Assembly (NCBI GenBank): GCA_021817645.1
Contig: JAKAGH010000087.1
Span: 1-9,496, forward strand
Direction of reading: 5' to 3'
DNA from: Deltaproteobacteria bacterium
Lineage (GTDB): Bacteria > Desulfobacterota > Desulfobaccia > Desulfobaccales > 0-14-0-80-60-11
Length of the DNA stretch: 9,496 nucleotides
Made by a program: the position numbers and the translations under genes
Notes under the pieces: model-generated
Database searches by the model: none
What the model was told of the DNA's origin: nothing
Seen by the model: only the letters and a program-made list of their open reading frames with translations
Shown here: positions 1-4,542 of the stretch, one piece after another
Position numbering within the stretch: the first letter of the stretch is position 1
Layout of the letters: each line of letters begins with the position of its first letter

Positions 1-108
1 GCGCTCCTCGAGAGGAGCTACGCCATCTCGACCATCCAGCCCTTCGACCTCTTCCCCCACACGGCCCACATCGAATGCGTGGCCCGGCTGGAGAGGAGAC
101 GCGGATAG
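1..108 (+). CDS. C-terminal end of a TrmA/RlmD-family RNA (uracil-5-)-methyltransferase (partial)
   Basis: Only the last 35 codons and a TAG stop are present; the gene begins before the window. Frame 1 gives a tail containing IQPFDLFPHTAHIECVARL. This matches the end of the family that methylates C5 of uracil in 23S rRNA or tRNA using S-adenosylmethionine (RlmD/RumA, RlmCD, TrmA), where the protein closes with a D-x-FP-x-T-x-H-x-E block. In family members the glutamate of this block is the catalytic base that removes the C5 proton. The catalytic cysteine, SAM site and any TRAM or Fe-S region lie outside the window, so the exact target cannot be decided. The gene converges on the PilZ gene, with 200 bases between the two stops. 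The family call is fairly sure; the specific member is not. Confidence 0.8.
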   Translation, partial: ALLERSYAISTIQPFDLFPHTAHIECVARLERRRG

Positions 109-180
109 GGGTGCCGCAGCGCTTTAATTTTAGGATCACATTAGATTTAAGGGCCGGAGGATGGTGTTTTTGCGAGCGCC

Positions 181-207
181 GGGGGGCACACACGGGTGCC
201 CCCCTAC
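181..207. repeat. GC-rich hairpin repeat, copy 1
   Basis: A perfect 9-bp stem (GGGGGGCAC at 181-189, GTGCCCCCC at 196-204) closes a six-base loop ACACGG and is followed by TAC. It sits in the convergent gap between the methyltransferase and PilZ genes. A close copy lies at 1852-1877. It may act as a transcription terminator or be a dispersed repeat; there is no T-tract directly after it on the plus strand. Confidence 0.65.
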
Positions 208-222
208 GGAACTACCCGGGGC

Positions 223-250
223 AAAAGGGGCGAACACCAGGTTCGCCCCT
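223..250 (-). terminator. Hairpin with short T run, possible terminator of the PilZ gene
   Basis: A perfect 9-bp stem (GGGGCGAAC at 227-235, GTTCGCCCC at 241-249) has a five-base loop. Read on the minus strand it is followed directly by TTTT (226-223), 60 bases past the PilZ stop, which fits a weak intrinsic terminator. It also resembles the neighbouring hairpin repeats because its plus-strand end reads CCCCTAC. It may therefore be a dispersed repeat serving as a terminator. Confidence 0.4.
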
Positions 251-268
251 ACAAAAAACATCAGTTTT

Positions 269-303
269 GATTAACCTTGAACTTTGAACCTCGAACCTTG
301 AAC
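269..303 (-). repeat. Seven-base tandem repeat after the PilZ stop codon
   Basis: On the plus strand four consecutive 7-mers, CTTGAAC, TTTGAAC, CTCGAAC and CTTGAAC, occupy 276-303, preceded by a degenerate unit GATTAAC at 269-275. On the minus strand the consensus is GTTCAAR. The array begins only five bases after the PilZ stop codon. A matching array abuts the cyclase stop at 7600-7620. Confidence 0.7.
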
Positions 304-308
304 TTTTC

Positions 309-644
309 TCAAACCCCCAATTCCTGCAACAGCTCCCCCATTGCCTGCTCATCGCCTTCCACAAATTCCACCCCAAATCCTGGGGGAAAAGTCTCTATCT
401 GGCCGGCATTGATCCAGGCGATCCGCCCCCGGCAGTGCAAGACCGGATCAGTCTCTCCCAGGGAAAATTCCAGATCGATGGGACTGCCCAAGGGCAAAAG
501 GTGATGGGTAATAACGAACACCCCGCCGGCGCAAATATCCCGGGTCAGGCTCTCAAAGGCCAGTTTGGGGTTCTTGCAGCTGACCCGCAAATAGCGGTGG
601 TAGCGGCGTTGGCGGCGTTGGTCGGGCATGGCCGGGTAGTGCAT
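309..644 (-). CDS. Single-domain PilZ protein, probable c-di-GMP receptor
   Basis: This 111-residue protein is almost entirely one PilZ domain, a fold that binds the second messenger cyclic di-GMP and relays it to motility, polysaccharide or regulatory targets. The arginine-rich RRQRRYHRYLRV segment (residues 10-21) corresponds to the RxxxR ligand motif. RDICAGGVFV (35-44) corresponds to D/N-x-S-x-x-G, with cysteine in place of the usual serine. A later GRIAWIN stretch (73-79) and PPGFGVEF (87-94) match the C-terminal strands. The pattern resembles the short PilZ subfamily (TIGR02266) abundant in myxobacteria and other delta-proteobacteria. No signal peptide or membrane segment is seen. The ATG at 644 is chosen because GAGG lies six bases upstream; the next ATG (629) has no clear ribosome site. 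The partner is unknown. Confidence 0.82.
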   Translation of the reverse strand: MHYPAMPDQRRQRRYHRYLRVSCKNPKLAFESLTRDICAGGVFVITHHLLPLGSPIDLEFSLGETDPVLHCRGRIAWINAGQIETFPPGFGVEFVEGDEQAMGELLQELGV

Positions 645-954
645 ATCTGCCCTCGACTCTGATCCGAAGATTATCCCTCAGCCTGGCCCCGGGATAAAAA
701 TGGGGGCGCATTTCTTCCCGAGAGTTTCGCCTCAGGTTTTCCTCTTTTTCCACCTATAGTTATTGTCGGCAGAAAGTCAGTTTTTGTCCAAAATTTTTAT
801 ATTATTTTGAAGCGGCAAAAAGATCAAAATTTCAGGGAAGATTGTGCTATTTTGATTTTCCCCCTCACTGGGGGAAGATAAAAATTTAGTCAAGTTAGAA
901 AAGGAGAAATCAAGGGGCACTGGATCCCTCGCCGGAGCCCTTCGGGAAACAGCT
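645..954. other. Divergent intergenic region between the PilZ gene and uppP
   Basis: This 310-base gap must hold both promoters, but I cannot assign -35/-10 pairs with confidence. The stretch 780-890 is clearly AT-rich. It contains an 8-bp inverted repeat (ATCAAAAT at 823-830, ATTTTGAT at 849-856) and a small hairpin with CCCC and GGGG arms (about 860-874). A strong Shine-Dalgarno-like AAGGAG lies at 901-906 but has no start codon at usable distance, and no short ORF here looks coding. These sites are candidates for regulation only. Confidence 0.4.
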
Positions 955-1683
955 ATGTCGATCCTCAAAATTATGGTACTGGCCTTGGTGCAGGGGATGG
1001 CGGAACTGCTGCCGGTCTCGAGCTCAGCCCATGTCATCGTGGCGGAAAAATTAATGGGGCTGGATCCCACCAGGCCGGACCTGACCATGCTGCTGGTCAT
1101 GCTGCATACCGGCACGATGGTGGCGGTGATTCTTTATTTCTGGAGCAGTTGGAAAGAGAACTATTTCAGCTCACGCCGGGTATTCTGGAATTTTACCAAG
1201 CGGGTGGCCGTCGCCACCGTGCTCACCGGCATAGTGGGGCTGGCCCTGAAATTTCTGATAGAGAAAATCGCCCTCAAAAGTGTGCCGAATGCCGAAATCG
1301 AAATGATCTTCGGGAATCTGGCTTTGATCGGCATCGCCCTGGGAGCGGCGGGGGTCTTGATTATTTATGCCGGGGTACGGTCCGAGCGTTCGGTGCGTCC
1401 CACCCGGGAGAGCCTGCAGGGATCATCCTTGATCGGGGTGGTTCAGGGTCTCTGCCTGCCCTTTCGGGGGTTTTCCCGTTCCGGGGCCACCATCTCCGTG
1501 GGGTTGATGTTGGGGATTAACAAACAAAGGATCGAGGAGTTCAGCTTCGCCCTGGCCGTGGTCCTGACGCCGCCGGTCATTGCCCGGGAGCTCTGGCGGT
1601 TGTTGCAGGCCCAGGCTGCTTTGCTGCCTCCCGGAGACAGCATCTTCACCCTTTTTTCCCCAGCCTCCTGGGCATGGGGATAA
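955..1683 (+). CDS. uppP: Undecaprenyl-diphosphate phosphatase UppP (BacA), frame-broken before its last two helices
   Basis: UppP is an integral membrane enzyme that hydrolyses undecaprenyl diphosphate to the monophosphate, recycling the lipid carrier for peptidoglycan and other envelope polymers; extra copies give bacitracin resistance. The 242-residue product has the family's two signature sites: Q13-GMA-E17 followed by LPVSSSAH (19-26), the (E/Q)xxxE motif, and RGFSRSGAT (171-179), corresponding to PGxSRSxxT with arginine in place of the first proline. The conserved serine and arginine (S174, R175) are kept. Hydrophobic helices run through the protein, and SFALAVVLTPPVIA (197-210) matches the late conserved helix. 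Usual members have about 260-285 residues. The frame ends early at a TAA (1681-1683), but the missing C-terminus continues in another frame to 1814. ATG at 955 is the only plausible start; only a weak GGGA lies upstream. Confidence 0.88.
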   Translation: MSILKIMVLALVQGMAELLPVSSSAHVIVAEKLMGLDPTRPDLTMLLVMLHTGTMVAVILYFWSSWKENYFSSRRVFWNFTKRVAVATVLTGIVGLALKFLIEKIALKSVPNAEIEMIFGNLALIGIALGAAGVLIIYAGVRSERSVRPTRESLQGSSLIGVVQGLCLPFRGFSRSGATISVGLMLGINKQRIEEFSFALAVVLTPPVIARELWRLLQAQAALLPPGDSIFTLFSPASWAWG

Positions 1684-1814
1684 GTTTTATCGCCGGCTTG
1701 CTGGCGCTCCGCTGGCTTTCCCGTTGGCTGGAGCAGGGCCGCTGGCAATATTTTGGAATTTACTGCCTCGTGGCCTCTGCTGTCGTGCTGTGGCTCTATA
1801 AGATCGGTTTTTGA
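1662..1814 (+). pseudogene. uppP: Out-of-frame C-terminal remainder of UppP
   Basis: In frame 3 the DNA reads LLGMGISFIAGLLALRWLSR and goes on through a second hydrophobic helix (FGIYCLVASAVVLWLY) to a TGA at 1812-1814. This is what the end of UppP normally looks like: a glycine-rich helix, a charged turn, then a short last helix beginning near F-x-IY. It has no start site of its own. Adding one base in the T6C4 tract (1652-1661) joins it to the frame above and gives a protein of 286 residues. A sequencing or assembly error is the simplest reading; a real recent frameshift mutation is the alternative. Confidence 0.75.
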
Positions 1815-1824
1815 CCTGCCGTAG

Positions 1825-1877
1825 GGGCACACCCGGGTTTGCGGCCACCCCGGGGGGACACACGGGTCCCCCCCTAC
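1825..1877. repeat. GC-rich hairpin repeat, copy 2, with adjoining related half-repeat
   Basis: GGGGGGAC (1852-1859) pairs perfectly with GTCCCCCC (1866-1873) around the loop ACACGG, followed by CTAC. Apart from one missing base pair in the stem it equals copy 1 at 181-207. Just before it, GGGGCACACCCGGGT (1825-1839) looks like half of a related unit. The element lies one base before the lipoprotein stop codon, in the convergent gap after uppP, and could terminate transcription from either side. No T-tract follows. Confidence 0.65.
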
Positions 1878-1878
1878 A

Positions 1879-2523
1879 TCACTGCACCGTAAAGTAGACG
1901 CTTTTTTCCGTGGTCCCCAGGTTGCTGACGATACGGAAGGTGGCGACATAATTGCCGGGAGGGACGTTGGGACGAAGATTAAAGCCGACCCGGGCCGCAA
2001 ACGCGCCGTTTGGCACCTGACGGGGTTCTTGATACGGCTGTTCGATCAGTTGCCCGTCTTTGCTGATCTCCCGCACCAGTTGCAGGTCCACCGGCTGGTT
2101 CTGGGGGGTCATCACCCGGTAATTCATGGTGAGCATAATCTGGGTCCCGGGCCGGGCGGTGGTGGGAGAGACGTAGGCCTGATCAATAACAACCCCGTTC
2201 CCCATGGCGGGACCGTAGCCGGAAGGCGGCGGGCCCTGGGCGGCCTGGGACCGGGCCAGGTTCTGGTTCTGGTCCCGGGCGTAGATGGAACCCGCCAGAG
2301 CGCCGACCCCGGCGCCGGACGCGGCGCCGATCCAGGCGCCCGTCCCCGGATTGCCGGTAGCCGCGCCGATAATGGAACCTAAAGCGGCCCCCCCGGCCGC
2401 CCCGCCCACCATGCCCGCGGCCGCAGACGCACCGGGATCATAATAGCCGCTGGGAGTCTGGCACCCAGCCAGGGTCAGCCCCAGAATCACCACTAAAACC
2501 CACGCCATCACCTTATGCTGCAT
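1879..2523 (-). CDS. Outer-membrane type lipoprotein with a glycine-zipper segment
   Basis: The 214-residue product starts with a typical lipoprotein signal: a basic start, a hydrophobic stretch from about 7 to 18, and the lipobox LAGC (18-21), so Cys21 should be lipidated. The following Gln gives no inner-membrane retention signal, suggesting sorting to the outer membrane. Residues 31-80 are a glycine/alanine-rich zipper with repeated GxxxG spacing (AAGMVGGAAGGAALGSIIGA and on), as in the 17-kDa surface-antigen and YMGG-type lipoproteins, which can insert into or associate with membranes. A Q/P/G-rich linker (85-108) leads to a C-terminal domain (about 111-214) rich in alternating strands that looks like a beta-sandwich. 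ATG at 2523 is chosen because GGGGGAGGAA sits seven bases upstream and the signal peptide begins there; the longer frame to 2679 lacks these. Function unknown. Confidence 0.8.
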   Translation of the reverse strand: MQHKVMAWVLVVILGLTLAGCQTPSGYYDPGASAAAGMVGGAAGGAALGSIIGAATGNPGTGAWIGAASGAGVGALAGSIYARDQNQNLARSQAAQGPPPSGYGPAMGNGVVIDQAYVSPTTARPGTQIMLTMNYRVMTPQNQPVDLQLVREISKDGQLIEQPYQEPRQVPNGAFAARVGFNLRPNVPPGNYVATFRIVSNLGTTEKSVYFTVQ

Positions 2524-2529
2524 TGATGG

Positions 2530-2539
2530 TTCCTCCCCC
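2530..2539 (-). promoter_or_regulatory. Ribosome binding site of the lipoprotein gene
   Basis: On the minus strand GGGGGAGGAA ends seven bases before ATG 2523. It decides this start over upstream in-frame ATGs, including the one that would begin at 2679. Confidence 0.7.
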
Positions 2540-2666
2540 ATCCATCGGCTTGCCTTTTTAGAAATATACAAAAATTTCCGCCAGCAGGGAAAGTAATTGC
2601 GCAGATGAACAGGAGAGGCAGGCAGCGGCCTGGCCCAGACCGGACATTCGCAGAAATTACCCGATC

Positions 2667-2695
2667 TTGAATCTGGCACCCGCGCATCTTAAGAT
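2667..2695 (+). promoter_or_regulatory. Possible sigma-70 promoter for sixA
   Basis: TTGAAT (2667-2672) and TAAGAT (2690-2695) match four of six bases each of the -35 and -10 consensus with an ideal 17-base spacer. Transcription would start near 2702, leaving room for the ribosome site at 2713-2722. Matches this good can occur by chance. Confidence 0.35.
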
Positions 2696-2712
2696 ATTTG
2701 GTAACTGCCTGT

Positions 2713-2722
2713 GGAGAGGGGG
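2713..2722 (+). promoter_or_regulatory. Ribosome binding site of sixA
   Basis: GGAGAGGGGG lies six bases before ATG 2729. It rules out the GTG at 2711, which would place the ribosome site inside the coding region. Confidence 0.6.
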
Positions 2723-2728
2723 TGCAAC

Positions 2729-3193
2729 ATGTTTCTTTATTTAGTCCAGCATGCCGAGGCCGCCAGAGAAGAAGAAGACCCGGCCCGGGATCTTACGGAA
2801 AAAGGGCACGGCGATATTGAAATCGTGTCCCACTATCTGAAAAGGCTTGATGTCCCGGTGCGGCAGATATTTCATAGCGGCAAGACCAGGGCTAAAACCA
2901 CCGCCAAGGTCCTGGGCCGGCATTTGCAGCCGCCGGGCGGTGTCTCGGAAGCCCCGGGGCTGGCGCCGCTGGATGACCCGGAGATCTGGGCGGACCGGAT
3001 CGCGCACCTGGATGAGGATATCATGCTGGTGGGCCATCTCCCTCATCTGGGCAAGTTGGCGGCCTTACTCATCAGCGGTGATAAAGAGAGAAGTGTGATC
3101 AATTTCCAGATGGGCGGCGCGGTGTGCCTGCGGCGCGTTCATTCTAACCAATGGGCGGTTGATTGGCTGATCGTTCCGGAAAACATCCTTTAA
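2729..3193 (+). CDS. sixA: SixA-type phosphohistidine phosphatase (histidine phosphatase superfamily)
   Basis: The 154-residue protein has the length and motif order of SixA, which removes phosphate from phosphohistidine (ArcB HPt domain and PTS protein NPr in E. coli). The N-terminal strand MFLYLVQHAEA carries the nucleophilic His8, but the neighbouring catalytic position is Gln7 instead of the Arg of the usual RHG/RHA motif. The FHSGKTRAKTTA block (48-59) supplies the conserved S-x-x-x-R-x-x-x-T pattern with Arg54, and LVGHLPHLG (100-108) supplies the second catalytic histidine, His103. DLTEKG (21-26) is the conserved L-T-x-x-G turn. The cytoplasmic enzyme stands alone here; the nearest genes are divergent or convergent. 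The substrate cannot be inferred from the neighbourhood, and histidine phosphatases vary widely in substrate. Confidence 0.85.
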   Translation: MFLYLVQHAEAAREEEDPARDLTEKGHGDIEIVSHYLKRLDVPVRQIFHSGKTRAKTTAKVLGRHLQPPGGVSEAPGLAPLDDPEIWADRIAHLDEDIMLVGHLPHLGKLAALLISGDKERSVINFQMGGAVCLRRVHSNQWAVDWLIVPENIL

Positions 3194-3328
3194 GCCGCGG
3201 TTCCGAAAAGAAAGAGGCCTCACGCCAAGACGCCAAGTCGCAAAGCAAGACGCAAAAAAATAGAGGTCAAAGGCAATTCCTGCGCACTCCTGCTATTGCG
3301 GCCTCGGCAATCCCCTTTTAAACCCGAA
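3194..3328. other. Convergent gap with an A-rich dispersed-type repeat
   Basis: Between the sixA and HD-GYP stops lies CACGCCAAGACGCCAAGTCG (3221-3240) running into CAAAGCAAGACGCAAAAAAA (3241-3260), a degenerate tandem of CGCMAAG-like units. Very similar strings are widespread between genes in many bacterial genomes. A short inverted repeat (ATTGC 3295-3299, GCAAT 3307-3311) is present without a T run. No clear terminator or gene is visible. Confidence 0.45.
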
Positions 3329-4381
3329 CTAATTGGCGGTCAGAAAGGAGATAAAATTCTTCAGGGTGGCCAGGTCATACATCGATCCCCGGGGGCCCCG
3401 GGCCTCCCGGATGATCTTGATGGCCTCGAAAGGTTTATGCGCCGGACGAAAAGGGCGGCTGACGGTGAGGCTTTCATAGGTGTCCAGCAAGCGCATGATG
3501 CGGGTCCAGGGGTGCTGCCGGGTCAGGGGCAAGTGTAAGGGGTAGCCGGAACCATCGGCGTTTTCGTGATGCTCCAGGGAAAGGCGCAGCACATCATTAG
3601 GCACCTGGGAGAGCGAAGTCTCTTTGCTCAAAAGACGATAGCCGATCTCGGGGTGCTGATTTATTTCCGCCCTTTCTCCAGCAGTCAACGGTCCCTCTTT
3701 GGCGATGATCTCCTGGGGGATGCGGGTCATGCCGACGTCGTGAAAGAGGCCGGCCAAACCCAGGTCCCGGGTCTCCCTGGAGGACCTCTTCAAGAAGAGC
3801 ATGAAGGCCATCCCCAAAAGGCAGAGATTAAGGGAATGATTGTAGAGATTATAGCTGTGGTAAAGGACCTGCCACACCAATTTAATGGAAGCGGGGTCAT
3901 GCTGCAGCCTGTCAATCAAATCTTCCACCTGCCCTTTAGCCTGTTGCACCACCGGTCCAAGACGAGATGATTGCAAAGCCAGGCGGATGCTGAAGTTCAG
4001 GTGTTCAGAGAAAACGGCCAGCAACCCCGGGGAGACCTTCATTCGCTCATGTTTCAACAACAGCAGATAATTATTGAGATAGGCGATAACGCTCTCCAGA
4101 TCCTTATTGAGAAAATAGAGGAGATCTATGCCCTTTTGGGCCAGAAGGTCCTGCCATTTGTCTTCCCATGACTCTTCCTGCTTCAGGAAAGAGACGTAGG
4201 CAAAATCTTGGCCCCCTTTTTGGGCCACCTTCAGGTACAGGTCGAAGGTGAGCCGGTGCCCGGGAAGCAGCACGGCCAGAGAAATAGGGGTGTAAGGAGC
4301 GGACCCCGCCTCGCCTAAGGGACGGTGCAGGGTTTTAAGGTCTGAAGATAAGAGCTTATGCCGAATCGAGGGTTCATCCAT
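3329..4381 (-). CDS. HD-GYP domain protein, probable c-di-GMP phosphodiesterase
   Basis: The 350-residue protein (from ATG 4381) ends in an HD-GYP domain, the metal-dependent class that hydrolyses cyclic di-GMP to pGpG or GMP. The metal and substrate residues appear in order: a first His in YNHSLN (His182), the HD pair in GLFHDVGMTRIP (His214, Asp215), His243 in NQHPEIGY, the paired His271-His272, GSGYP (277-281) and Asp300 in RLLDTYESLT. The usual HDxGK lysine is methionine here. The first ~110 residues carry an F-x-LYLKVAQ segment like the N-terminal domain often fused to HD-GYP in delta-proteobacteria, and no membrane segment or receiver domain is seen. The reading frame could also begin at a TTG (4408, nine residues longer); neither start has a strong ribosome site, and ATG is preferred. 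It would oppose whatever makes the c-di-GMP read by PilZ proteins such as the one at 309-644, though no diguanylate cyclase is in view. Confidence 0.85.
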   Translation of the reverse strand: MDEPSIRHKLLSSDLKTLHRPLGEAGSAPYTPISLAVLLPGHRLTFDLYLKVAQKGGQDFAYVSFLKQEESWEDKWQDLLAQKGIDLLYFLNKDLESVIAYLNNYLLLLKHERMKVSPGLLAVFSEHLNFSIRLALQSSRLGPVVQQAKGQVEDLIDRLQHDPASIKLVWQVLYHSYNLYNHSLNLCLLGMAFMLFLKRSSRETRDLGLAGLFHDVGMTRIPQEIIAKEGPLTAGERAEINQHPEIGYRLLSKETSLSQVPNDVLRLSLEHHENADGSGYPLHLPLTRQHPWTRIMRLLDTYESLTVSRPFRPAHKPFEAIKIIREARGPRGSMYDLATLKNFISFLTAN

Positions 4382-4542
4382 GGAGATCTGCCCGAAATGA
4401 AGCGACAACTGCAGCTACCGGGGTTTCAACCAAAATTTAGCGATATACGGCCATATACCTGGTTCTTGCTTCTTTTTCCCAGATCGAATGGAGTATGTTA
4501 GCAGAAATTCCATTAAAAATCTTCTAAAAACGCGGACAAGAT

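Noticed and set aside
553..753. Small minus-strand frame upstream of and overlapping the PilZ gene
   Set aside because: It overlaps PilZ in another frame, and its proline-rich product is a frame shadow of the PilZ N-terminus.
1652..1661. Programmed -1 ribosomal frameshift in uppP
   Set aside because: The tract T-TTT-TCC allows good re-pairing only in the P site, no strong downstream hairpin is evident at usual spacing, and such recoding is not known for UppP. A base error or mutation is simpler.
1443..2000. Minus-strand frame of 185 codons across the end of uppP and the start of the lipoprotein region
   Set aside because: It runs through the hairpin repeat and overlaps two supported genes in other frames; composition is low-complexity and no family is recognisable.
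4443..4456. Near-palindrome around ATACGGCCATAT upstream of the HD-GYP gene as an operator
   Set aside because: It is short and imperfect, occurs once, and has no identifiable promoter next to it.
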